Below, piece by piece: positions 6,423-12,243 of a stretch of DNA of 12,254 nucleotides. This DNA comes from Clostridiales bacterium (GTDB lineage: Bacteria > Bacillota > Clostridia > Lachnospirales > Cellulosilyticaceae), in NCBI GenBank assembly GCA_019418225.1, contig DYCF01000071.1, positions 1-12,254 on the forward strand, written 5' to 3'. Below the pieces are notes generated by a model. It was not told the origin of the DNA. It searched no databases and saw nothing but the letters and a program-made list of their open reading frames with translations. Both the position numbers and the translations under genes were made by a program. Position 1 is the first letter of the stretch. Each line of letters begins with the position of its first letter.

Positions 6423-7268
6423 ATGGAAATACAAATACAAATTTTACAGTATCTCGAACAGATAAGAACGGAATCATTAACACTTTTAATGACTATGATT
6501 ACCATGATGGCAGAGACTTTGTTTATTTCAGCTATTATTGCAAGTCTTTATTGGTGTGTGGATAAAGCTAAAAGTAAACGTCTTGCTTGGATGATTTTTT
6601 GCAGTACAGGTGTAAATGGTATTGTAAAAAATATTATCAAGATGCCAAGACCGTTTCAAGTAGGTGTGGTATCACCTATTCGTGTACAAACGGCTACAAG
6701 TTATTCATTCCCAAGTGGCCATACACAAGCTGCTACAAGCTTTTGGGGAAGTAGCATGCTTGTTTTAAAGCGTAAGCCAGTAATCTGGGTAGGCTGTATT
6801 ATGATTGCACTTACAGCACTTTCTAGAATGTACCTAGGTGTACATTGGCCAATGGATGTAGTAGGTGGCATTTTGTTTGGGATTGCTAGTATTATCGTAG
6901 CCAATAGACTTATGAATGAAGAAGGCGAGATTACTAGATGGCATATTTTAGGGACAAGCATTGCCTTTATTATTGTCTTAATATTTAATGTAGATGGTGA
7001 TTTATATAAAGCGATTGCCAGCATTTGGGGCTTTTCAGTAGGTGCATTTATCGAGCAGAAATATATCCGGTTTAATCCAATACAACCAAGACGTATACAA
7101 ATCATAAAGGTGATTGTTGGAATTGTAGGCCTTATTATTTTCCAAGTAGGGTTAAAAAAGATATTCCCAGCAGGTAAGCCTTTTGACATGATTCGCTATG
7201 CAATAGTAATGCTTTGGGCGCTTGCTGGCGCACCATACTGTTTTAAGAAATTTACCAAAAGTCATTAA
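6423..7268 (+). CDS. PAP2-superfamily integral membrane phosphatase
   Basis: The protein has 281 residues, and AGGAG (6412-6416) is six bases before ATG 6423. All three motifs of the type-2 phosphatidic acid phosphatase family are intact: K69-x6-R76-P77, PSGH (97-100) with the catalytic-acid His100, and SRMYLGVHWPMD (134-145) with R135, nucleophile His141 and Asp145. Hydrophobic helices occur about 25-47, 55-70, 103-113, 119-133, 146-162, 176-190, 197-210, 227-243 and 256-273, a polytopic membrane protein. Family members dephosphorylate lipid phosphates such as phosphatidate, phosphatidylglycerol phosphate or undecaprenyl pyrophosphate; the substrate here cannot be read from sequence. The extra C-terminal helices beyond the minimal PAP2 core resemble larger clostridial members. 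It is transcribed divergently from the TPR-GGDEF operon. Confidence 0.93.
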   Translation: MEIQIQILQYLEQIRTESLTLLMTMITMMAETLFISAIIASLYWCVDKAKSKRLAWMIFCSTGVNGIVKNIIKMPRPFQVGVVSPIRVQTATSYSFPSGHTQAATSFWGSSMLVLKRKPVIWVGCIMIALTALSRMYLGVHWPMDVVGGILFGIASIIVANRLMNEEGEITRWHILGTSIAFIIVLIFNVDGDLYKAIASIWGFSVGAFIEQKYIRFNPIQPRRIQIIKVIVGIVGLIIFQVGLKKIFPAGKPFDMIRYAIVMLWALAGAPYCFKKFTKSH

Positions 7269-7285
7269 GGAGGTATACTCCTTTT
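7267..7285 (+). terminator. Short terminator-like hairpin at the PAP2 stop codon
   Basis: AAGGAG (7267-7272), a five-base loop and CTCCTT (7278-7283), followed by two more T. The stem begins in the TAA stop codon. The U-run is short, so termination is probably partial and reading into the DUF1540 gene is possible. Confidence 0.5.
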
Positions 7286-7336
7286 GAAATTATGCATACT
7301 AATTAAATAAGGTAGCATAGAAGGAGTGGCTAGAAG

Positions 7337-7495
7337 ATGATGAACATGAGTATTAACTGTGAGGTTACAGAGTGTAAATATCATGATAAAACAGAAAAGT
7401 ATTGTACATTGAATGCAATTAAGGTAGCACGAGAAAAAAATCAAGAAGGTACTTATACAGGCTGCGCCGATTGTGCCAGCTATGAAAAAGAGTAG
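7337..7495 (+). CDS. DUF1540 cysteine-rich mini-protein
   Basis: The product has 52 residues, beginning MMNMSINCEVTECKYHD. It has five Cys (C8, C13, C23, C43, C46) in the order C-x4-C-x9-C-x19-C-x2-C, and KYCTLNAIKV followed by the terminal TGCADCASYE block. This is the spacing of a single DUF1540 domain, common in spore-forming Firmicutes and thought to bind a metal. AAGGAG (7321-7326) is ten bases before ATG 7337, a slightly long distance. The gene is 68 bases after the PAP2 gene and is followed by two hairpins. The biological role of DUF1540 is not known to me. Confidence 0.88.
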   Translation: MMNMSINCEVTECKYHDKTEKYCTLNAIKVAREKNQEGTYTGCADCASYEKE

Positions 7496-7528
7496 TAATT
7501 TGTGATGCACTAAGCAGAGAGAATTAAA

Positions 7529-7548
7529 GAAGCGGCAAGATGCGCTTC
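7529..7548 (+). other. Small hairpin after the DUF1540 gene
   Basis: GAAGCG (7529-7534) and CGCTTC (7543-7548) form a 6-bp stem with an 8-base loop. CACTTTTG follows, a short T-run, so this may be a weak first terminator or a 3'-end stabiliser. Confidence 0.45.
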
Positions 7549-7561
7549 ACTTTTGAATGGA

Positions 7562-7597
7562 GGAGATGTTGCGAAGTAAATTTCGTGCATCTCCTTT
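7562..7597 (+). terminator. Terminator after the DUF1540 gene
   Basis: GGAGATG (7562-7568) pairs with CATCTCC (7588-7594), and inside it GCGAA (7571-7575) pairs with TTCGT (7582-7586). TTTCTAT follows as a broken U-run. Confidence 0.65.
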
Positions 7598-7606
7598 CTA
7601 TGTTAC

Positions 7607-7646
7607 AAGATTATAAAATTACAAGGTTATAAGATTATAAGATTAT
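7607..7646. repeat. 8-bp tandem repeat, five units
   Basis: Consecutive octamers read AAGATTAT, AAAATTAC, AAGGTTAT, AAGATTAT, AAGATTAT. The last two are identical and the others differ by one to three bases. The preceding octamer ending in GTTAC may be a further decayed unit. The array lies between the terminator at 7562 and the promoter region of the TcaA-like gene. Confidence 0.8.
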
Positions 7647-7670
7647 AAGCAAAAAGAGTTTTTTAGGCTG

Positions 7671-7680
7671 GTGCTAAAAT
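7671..7680 (+). promoter_or_regulatory. Possible extended -10 promoter for the TcaA-like gene
   Basis: GTGCTAAAAT contains TG, one base and TAAAAT (7675-7680). No good -35 hexamer stands 16-18 bases upstream, so the assignment is weak. The predicted leader to ATG 7728 is about 40 bases. Confidence 0.35.
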
Positions 7681-7727
7681 ATGGACATCCCTCATATATA
7701 TAAGATATCTAATAGGAGGGGTGAGAT

Positions 7728-8987
7728 ATGAAGCAAAAGAATAATCGGATGATCACAGGAGCATTATATCTCCTTTTGATTTTTTTTGCGGCGCAGGCAG
7801 TATATGCTGGGTACAATTACTATACAGGACCCAATAGGGCAGTGGAAAGATATGCGAAGGCTCTAGAAAACGGCAACTATGAGAAAGCTTATAAATTATT
7901 AAATGAAGAAAGCATAGATAAAGGCGTCACGTCAAAGCAAATGATTAATTATTATAAAGGGGTTTATGCCAATAAGTTATTACAAGTTCAAAAAGTAGGT
8001 AGCATTGTTGTAAAGGGCAGCAATACAGCAAGTTGTAAGGTTGTCTATACTTTTAAAAATCAAAGTAAAGAAGATAAATTGCAGCTTGTTAAGAATAGCA
8101 ATAGATGGGAGATAGTAAGCCCTTTTAAAACGTCAGATGTGACAATCTATGCACCAGCTTTAGCCAAGGTTTATATCAATGGGAAGAGCGTTTCAAATCA
8201 AAATGAAGGAATGTTCATCAAGGAAGGCTTGTTACCAGGAAATTATATGTTACAGGTGACATTTCCTGAAACGGATTATAAGGACTATCATCAGGTGATT
8301 AAGATACCAGAACAAACAGAGGTAGTATTACCTTATGATATGGTAAATGTAGGGGTTAAAACTATTAAAGGGATGGAAGTGAGTTTAGGTCAGCTTCAAA
8401 AAGTAGCCGGTAAGGCCAAAGTAAACTTTAGCGATATATTGCCAGGAGAATATACATTAACGATAAAGAGTCCTTATGATGTTCTTGAACCGCTTAAGAC
8501 GGAGATTACAGTAGGGCATACCAATTGTAGTTTAAACTATGAAGATGTAAAGCTTTCAGAAAATGGAAAGAAAAAATGGAAAATGTTTGTGAATGATTTT
8601 TATAATGATTATCTAGCGGATATTAAAGAGCAAGAGGCGAACCGTATAAGAGACTACTTTACAGAAGGGAATAAGGCAGCACAACTAGAATTGTTTAATG
8701 AATGGTTTATTCAAGATAAAGATATTCAAAATGCGAAGTTAAAGGTAGAGACTCAGGCAGATCAGGTGACACGAGATGGCTACTTACAAGGAGAAATGAT
8801 GGAAATAGTAGAACTTACAAACCGAGAAGAAGTAGAAGGTGGCATGGAAAATAGAGTCTATCGTCTTGTTTTAAAATGGGATACGCAGATAGATGTGATG
8901 AAGGAAAGGTGGCAAATTGTAAATCGTACATTAAAAGAAAGTATAGTTGCTTACCAAAGTGAGGATGGTAGATGGATTCAATACTAA
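7728..8987 (+). CDS. Membrane-anchored TcaA/YvbJ-like protein
   Basis: The protein has 419 residues, with AGGAGGGG (7714-7721) before ATG 7728. A single N-terminal membrane helix (about 9-28) with basic residues in front predicts a large domain outside the membrane. Residues about 35-135 look like an NTF2-like domain: RAVERYAKALENGNYEKAYKLL then strands ending in RWEIV. Two small strand modules follow, each with a Leu-Pro-Gly turn: about 137-203 (VYINGK ... LLPGNYMLQV) and about 205-272 (DILPGEYTLTI). A second NTF2-like part spans about 278-419, with RWQIVNR echoing the first. This order matches the extracellular part of TcaA/YvbJ-type proteins, known in staphylococci for effects on glycopeptide response. 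The cytoplasmic zinc ribbon that often precedes the helix is absent. Function here is unknown; an envelope or stress role is inference. Confidence 0.8.
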   Translation: MKQKNNRMITGALYLLLIFFAAQAVYAGYNYYTGPNRAVERYAKALENGNYEKAYKLLNEESIDKGVTSKQMINYYKGVYANKLLQVQKVGSIVVKGSNTASCKVVYTFKNQSKEDKLQLVKNSNRWEIVSPFKTSDVTIYAPALAKVYINGKSVSNQNEGMFIKEGLLPGNYMLQVTFPETDYKDYHQVIKIPEQTEVVLPYDMVNVGVKTIKGMEVSLGQLQKVAGKAKVNFSDILPGEYTLTIKSPYDVLEPLKTEITVGHTNCSLNYEDVKLSENGKKKWKMFVNDFYNDYLADIKEQEANRIRDYFTEGNKAAQLELFNEWFIQDKDIQNAKLKVETQADQVTRDGYLQGEMMEIVELTNREEVEGGMENRVYRLVLKWDTQIDVMKERWQIVNRTLKESIVAYQSEDGRWIQY

Positions 8988-9016
8988 GTGAAATGTAAAT
9001 TAGTATTGAATGTTTT
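8976..9016 (+). terminator. Terminator overlapping the TcaA-like stop codon
   Basis: A perfect 12-bp stem, ATTCAATACTAA (8976-8987) with TTAGTATTGAAT (9000-9011), has a 12-base loop and is followed by GTTTTAT. The 5' arm is the last four codons of the gene including TAA. The stem is A+T-rich, so strength is uncertain. Confidence 0.65.
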
Positions 9017-9023
9017 ATAAAAG

Positions 9024-9053
9024 TTGTTAAAATATATTGTATACCATTATACA
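9024..9053 (+). promoter_or_regulatory. Promoter for the GntR-family regulator
   Basis: TTGTTA (9024-9029), an 18-base spacer and TATACA (9048-9053). An alternative is TTGAAT (9006-9011) with TAAAAT (9028-9033), spacer 16. The first places the start of transcription just before the ribosome binding site at 9072. Confidence 0.5.
9038..9053. promoter_or_regulatory. Probable GntR/FCD operator
   Basis: TGTATA-CCAT-TATACA is a perfect inverted repeat covering the -10 hexamer, and it contains TTGTATACCA, close to the GT-N-AC style sites bound by FCD-type GntR regulators. Its position directly before the regulator gene predicts autorepression. The match is by eye. Confidence 0.5.
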
Positions 9054-9082
9054 TAGCCCATAAGTTGGGCGAGGAGGAAAAA

Positions 9083-9736
9083 GTGATCTACGAATCTGAT
9101 ATGGCAGATAAAGCATCGTTAAGAGAAAGAGTATTTCAAAAGATAAGACAGTCTATATTAGACGGTAAATATAAACCAGGTGATACATTAAGAGAATCAG
9201 CTATTGCCAATGAATTAAATGTAAGCCGTACGCCTGTAAGAGAAGCCATTAGGCAATTGGAATTAGAAGGTCTAGTGTATTCAATTCCAAATAAGGAGAC
9301 GGTAGTATGCGGCATTACAGAAGAAGATGTACAGGATATTTTCATGGTAAGAAGCAAACTAGAAGGAATTGCAGGAAGATTAGCTGCAGAACGTATTACA
9401 CCAGAAGAACTTGAAAAAATGCAAGAAATCTTAGAACTTACAGAATTTTATGCTAGCAAAGGCGATTTAAGTCGAATTGAGTCTTTAGATCATACATTTC
9501 ATGACGCAATTTATAATGCAACTAAAAGCAAAATTATCAAACACGTTTTATCAGATTTTCATACTTATATTCAGAAAACAAGAAAGAAATCTATTGCCAT
9601 ACCTGGTAGGGTAAAAGGCTTATTAGAAGAGCACAGTGCTATTTATGAAGCAATTAAAAATAGAGATGGCGATAAGGCAGAAGAGCTTATTAATGCCCAT
9701 TTAGAAAAGGTTACTCATAATATCCATTTGTCATAA
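9083..9736 (+). CDS. GntR-family transcriptional regulator, FadR/FCD subfamily
   Basis: The 217-residue protein is a DNA-binding regulator that probably senses a small carboxylic acid. I chose GTG 9083 because AGGAGG (9072-9077) is five bases upstream; the next in-frame ATG (9101) is too far and TTG 9065 precedes the site. Residues about 12-78 form the GntR winged helix: LRERVFQKIRQSILDGKYKPG, then the recognition region LNVSRTPVREAIRQLELEGL. Residues about 85-212 form the all-helical FCD domain with its metal set: D136 and H140 in DHTFH, H184 in EEHSAIYEAI and H206 in NAHLEKV. These spacings fit metal-binding FCD proteins. No catabolic or transport gene adjoins it, so its regulon cannot be read from context. 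An operator-like palindrome lies over its promoter, and its last codons form half of a very long terminator. Confidence 0.93.
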   Translation: MIYESDMADKASLRERVFQKIRQSILDGKYKPGDTLRESAIANELNVSRTPVREAIRQLELEGLVYSIPNKETVVCGITEEDVQDIFMVRSKLEGIAGRLAAERITPEELEKMQEILELTEFYASKGDLSRIESLDHTFHDAIYNATKSKIIKHVLSDFHTYIQKTRKKSIAIPGRVKGLLEEHSAIYEAIKNRDGDKAEELINAHLEKVTHNIHLS

Positions 9737-9764
9737 GACGAATGGATATTGTAAGTAACCTTTT
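9705..9764 (+). terminator. Very long terminator hairpin inside the end of the GntR gene
   Basis: AAAAGGTTACT (9705-9715) pairs with AGTAACCTTTT (9754-9764) and AATATCCATT (9719-9728) with AATGGATATT (9741-9750). Bases 9729-9732 pair with 9737-9740, leaving an ATAA loop. A three-base internal loop, itself partly pairable, is the only break in about 25 pairs. The whole 5' arm is coding sequence and the loop holds the stop codon. A and T runs at both ends would allow termination on either strand. Confidence 0.8.
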
Positions 9765-10030
9765 GTGTATAAAAAAGGACTTAACACTAAAAATGTCGGA
9801 ATCTATAAGTTTTTAGTCAGTTTGCGCATAGGGAAAATCGAAAATTGTAGAAAATGTAGAAAAGAGTAAAAAATTACCTATAAATGGAAGTAGTTTCGAC
9901 AAATAAAACAAGTTAGAAGTCAAAAATCATAAAAAAACATAAATAATAGACAATGAAAAAATGTTTTGTTTAAAATTGTATAAAAAAGTTGAAATTAAAA
10001 TAAAAAATTGAGGCAATCTTACAGGCACGA
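9765..10030. other. A+T-rich gene-free stretch with a Spo0A-like box
   Basis: No coding frame with a ribosome binding site is seen on either strand. The stretch contains an 8-bp inverted repeat, ACTAAAAA (9786-9793) with TTTTTAGT (9810-9817). It also has spaced A-tracts (about 9833-9875 and 9928-10008) that suggest curved DNA. TTCGACAAA (9895-9903) is the reverse complement of the 0A box TTTGTCGAA. The box is about 135 bases before the small RNA promoter, so a regulatory link is only possible. Confidence 0.45.
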
Positions 10031-10032
10031 GC

Positions 10033-10042
10033 TTGCTATAAT
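10033..10042 (+). promoter_or_regulatory. Extended -10 promoter of the small RNA
   Basis: TTGCTATAAT gives TG, one base and a perfect TATAAT (10037-10042). No consensus -35 is present at 17 bases (CAATCT at 10014-10019), as is common with extended -10 promoters. Transcription should begin near 10048-10050, exactly at the base of the first hairpin. Confidence 0.65.
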
Positions 10043-10047
10043 GTACT

Positions 10048-10154
10048 TGTAACTTCCCCCAGATGTTACAGCAAATATTTAATTATTTGCTACCCCTAGA
10101 ATAAAATACCTTCTCTCAAGGAGAAAGACCCGTCGTCTTTCTCCGATTTTTTTT
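10048..10154 (+). ncRNA. Predicted small RNA (about 107 nt) or attenuated ftsH leader
   Basis: The unit has its own promoter and terminator and no open frame. Hairpin 1 is TGTAAC (10048-10053) with GTTACA (10065-10070), showing TTCCCCCAGAT in its loop. Hairpin 2 is GCAAATA (10071-10077) with TATTTGC (10084-10090). A single-stranded run with TACCCCTA (10091-10098) follows. Hairpin 3 is GGAGAAAGAC (10120-10129) with GTCTTTCTCC (10135-10144), followed by eight T. C-rich unpaired loops are typical of Firmicutes small RNAs that pair with GGAGG or GGGGG ribosome binding sites, so a translation regulator is likely. TTCTC (10111-10115) can instead pair with GAGAA (10121-10125), an alternative that breaks the terminator, so a leader attenuator for ftsH is the competing reading. 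I do not recognise a known RNA family. Confidence 0.65.
10120..10154 (+). terminator. Strong Rho-independent terminator of the small RNA
   Basis: A perfect 10-bp stem, GGAGAAAGAC and GTCTTTCTCC, with a five-base loop, then GA and eight T (10147-10154). It is the most canonical terminator in the window and lies 122 bases before the ftsH start. Confidence 0.9.
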
Positions 10155-10212
10155 GCCAGCAATCCACTATTTTTCCATAGACCTACTAATGCAATACGGG
10201 ATAGAAGAACGT

Positions 10213-10218
10213 TATAAT
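10213..10218 (+). promoter_or_regulatory. Possible second promoter (-10) for ftsH
   Basis: A perfect TATAAT, downstream of the small RNA terminator and about 60 bases before the start codon. Only a poor -35 (TGCAAT, 10190-10195) is found at 17 bases. GAAC (10207-10210) and GTTC (10221-10224) flank it symmetrically, which may mark a regulator site. Confidence 0.45.
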
Positions 10219-10241
10219 AGGTTCAACGCATACCCCCTACA

Positions 10242-10269
10242 CCTAATAAGTGGAAAGGGCATTAGGAGG
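10242..10269 (+). promoter_or_regulatory. ftsH ribosome binding site within a small inverted repeat
   Basis: AGGAGG (10264-10269) is seven bases before ATG 10277 and fixes the start; an in-frame GTG at 10250 precedes the site. CCTAAT (10242-10247) can pair with ATTAGG (10261-10266), covering half of the site. The C-rich run TACCCCCTA (10231-10239) just upstream is a second potential partner. Translation may therefore depend on RNA structure. Confidence 0.5.
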
Positions 10270-10276
10270 TAGTAAG

Positions 10277-12019
10277 ATGAAAAACGATAAAAGACATAAA
10301 AGAAATATGTTAATAGCTGGTTTATGTGTATTAGTGCTATTTGCTAGTGTGATTTTTGCACAGCATAGTATAGCGCACAAAGTAGGTTATAATGAATTTT
10401 TAATAGATATACAAAACAAGCAAGTTGAAAAAGTAGAAATGAGCAATGCCTCTACTTTAAAATTTAAACTTAAAAATGATGAAAAAATTTATACAACAGA
10501 TAATCCAAGAAGAGATGATTTAAAAGAGGTATTACTTTTAAATAATATAGAAGTTATAGAGAAAGCACAAAATAATGTTTCAACGATTCAATATATTATA
10601 AGCACAGGTTTAATGATTGCTATGTTTGCATTTATTTATAAATCTGTAAAACGTCAAACAGGGCAACAAGGTAAGATGAGCATTGGAAATAAAAAAGTAC
10701 AACCAGAAGAGCTTGTACATGATTTTAGTGATATTGCAGGAAATGAAGAAGCCAAAGAACAAGTAGGTGAGCTCATTGCATTTATGAAAGAGCCAGAGAA
10801 ATTTGCTAAAATGGGTGCACGTATGCCTAAAGGGTTTATTCTTTATGGCCCTCCAGGAACAGGAAAGACATTGCTTGCTAAAGCTATTGCTAAGGAAGCA
10901 GGGGTAGCCTTTTTCTCAGTAAGTGGTTCAGACTTTATGCAAATGTATGTGGGTGTAGGTGCGAGCCGTGTAAGAGAAATCTTTAAAACAGCACGTAAAG
11001 AAGGCAAAGCTGTTATCTTCATTGATGAAATTGATGCAATTGGTAAAAAACGTGGCAATGGCAATATGCAAGGCAATGATGAAAAAGACCAAACATTAAA
11101 TGCACTTTTAACAGAGATGTCAGGTTTCAAAAATGATGAGGGCATTGTAGTAATTGCTGCAACTAATAGACTTGATACATTAGATGACGCATTACTTCGT
11201 CCAGGCCGTTTTGACCGCCATATTGAGGTGGGTTATCCTGACCTTAAAGCGAGAGAACAGATTATTAAACTTCACCTTAAAAATAAACCACTTTCAGAAA
11301 ATGTGGATGTTGCAGCACTTGCGAAACAAACTGTATACTTTACAGGTGCAATGCTTGAAAATCTTTTAAATGAAGCTGCCATTTATGCAGTTTCAAAGGA
11401 AAAAAGCTGTATTGACCAAGAGTCAATTGATGCAGCCTTTTACACAGTTGTTGCTGGGAAAGAAAAGAAAGACCGTAGTGGTATCAGTGAAATGGATCAA
11501 AGAATCACAGCTTACCATGAAGCGGGACATGCACTGGTTACAAAGCTTATTGCACCAGAAAATAGTGTAACAAAGGTGACAATTATTCCAAGTACAAAAG
11601 GCTTTGGCGGGTTTAGTATGAATATCCCTAAAGATAAAATGTATCTTACAAAGATGGAACTTTTAAATAATATTAAAATCAGTTTGGCAGGACGTGCTGC
11701 TGAGGAAATTATATTTGGTGCAGAACATGTGACAACAGGTGCCAGCAATGATATAGAAAAAGCCAGTGAATCAATGCGCAACATTATGCTGCGTTACGGT
11801 ATGGATGGCGCATATGGTCTTGTCAATCTAAATGTTTTAACGGGCAAACAAAGTACAGATGATAAAGCATTTGTGGAACGTAGTATTTCATATATGGAAG
11901 AGCTTTACGAAGAAACAAAAGAATTAATTTTAGATTATCAAGATAGGCTTGAGGCTATTGCAGAAAGCTTAATTGAAAAAGAAACACTTAATGAACAAGA
12001 AATAGCTAGCTTCTTTTAG
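10277..12019 (+). CDS. ftsH: FtsH-type ATP-dependent zinc metalloprotease
   Basis: This 580-residue membrane-bound AAA+ protease forms hexamers that unfold and degrade membrane and short-lived cytosolic proteins. Helices at about 11-28 and 105-123 enclose a small external domain. Walker A is GPPGTGKT (191-198) and Walker B is VIFIDE (246-251). The second region of homology runs through ATNRLDTLDDALLRPGRFDR (295-314) with both arginine fingers. The zinc site is HEAGH (414-418) with Asp492 in TGASND. All catalytic residues are present. Unusual points: the pore loop reads YVG (224-226) rather than the common FVG, SRH has RLDTLDD for the usual RPDVLDP, and the protein ends soon after the protease domain, making it shorter than typical FtsH. 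This suggests a second, divergent FtsH rather than the housekeeping copy, which in many Firmicutes lies near tilS and hpt. That is inference; neither gene is here. Confidence 0.93.
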   Translation: MKNDKRHKRNMLIAGLCVLVLFASVIFAQHSIAHKVGYNEFLIDIQNKQVEKVEMSNASTLKFKLKNDEKIYTTDNPRRDDLKEVLLLNNIEVIEKAQNNVSTIQYIISTGLMIAMFAFIYKSVKRQTGQQGKMSIGNKKVQPEELVHDFSDIAGNEEAKEQVGELIAFMKEPEKFAKMGARMPKGFILYGPPGTGKTLLAKAIAKEAGVAFFSVSGSDFMQMYVGVGASRVREIFKTARKEGKAVIFIDEIDAIGKKRGNGNMQGNDEKDQTLNALLTEMSGFKNDEGIVVIAATNRLDTLDDALLRPGRFDRHIEVGYPDLKAREQIIKLHLKNKPLSENVDVAALAKQTVYFTGAMLENLLNEAAIYAVSKEKSCIDQESIDAAFYTVVAGKEKKDRSGISEMDQRITAYHEAGHALVTKLIAPENSVTKVTIIPSTKGFGGFSMNIPKDKMYLTKMELLNNIKISLAGRAAEEIIFGAEHVTTGASNDIEKASESMRNIMLRYGMDGAYGLVNLNVLTGKQSTDDKAFVERSISYMEELYEETKELILDYQDRLEAIAESLIEKETLNEQEIASFF

Positions 12020-12028
12020 AAGCTAGCT
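12004..12028 (+). other. Perfect hairpin across the ftsH stop codon
   Basis: AGCTAGCTTC (12004-12013) and GAAGCTAGCT (12019-12028) form a 10-bp perfect stem with loop TTTTA. The TAG stop lies at the loop-stem border (12017-12019). No U-run follows, so it is not a standard terminator and may protect the mRNA end or slow release at the stop. Confidence 0.6.
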
Positions 12029-12087
12029 CAGGCTGTAGACAATTAACTTTTCCATAGTATTTTACTAGTCTAGAAATAGAAAACAGA

Positions 12088-12130
12088 GGTAAAAATGGAC
12101 CTAAACTGCTCTTTTTACCCCTATTTTAAT
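12088..12130 (+). terminator. Weak terminator-like hairpin after ftsH
   Basis: GGTAAAAA (12088-12095) pairs with TTTTTACC (12112-12119) around a 16-base loop, followed by CCTATTTTAAT. The stem is mostly A-T and the tail interrupted. It carries another TACCCCTA word (12116-12123). Confidence 0.45.
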
Positions 12131-12141
12131 AGATTTTCTTG

Positions 12142-12222
12142 AATAATCCTCACTTAATTTGTGAGTTTATTTTGGGAAAATTCATTTGTCAACAATCTGG
12201 GGCTTCTTATGAAGCCTTTTTT
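12142..12222 (+). terminator. Leader hairpin and strong terminator before the next gene
   Basis: A first hairpin, AATAA (12142-12146) plus CTCAC (12149-12153) with GTGAG (12161-12165) plus TTATT (12167-12171), is followed by a canonical terminator. That terminator is GGCTTC (12201-12206), loop TTAT, GAAGCC (12211-12216) and six T. It lies only about 22 bases before a ribosome binding site, so it may be an attenuator in the leader of the next gene as well as the end of the ftsH unit. Confidence 0.75.
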
Positions 12223-12243
12223 ATTTCAAAAAACATAAAAATT

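Noticed and set aside
6701..7189. 162-codon minus-strand open frame opposite the PAP2 gene
   Set aside because: The plus strand encodes all PAP2 motifs; the opposite frame has no recognisable features or start signals.
7607..7646. CRISPR-like repeat
   Set aside because: The units are 8 bp and directly adjacent with no spacers, so this is a simple tandem repeat.
10207..10224. GAAC...GTTC around the ftsH -10 as a LexA box
   Set aside because: The arms are ten bases apart rather than the four needed for a Firmicutes LexA site.
12029..12222. T-box or other known riboswitch before the next gene
   Set aside because: No T-box AGGGTGGNACCGCG motif and no aptamer pattern that I recognise is present.
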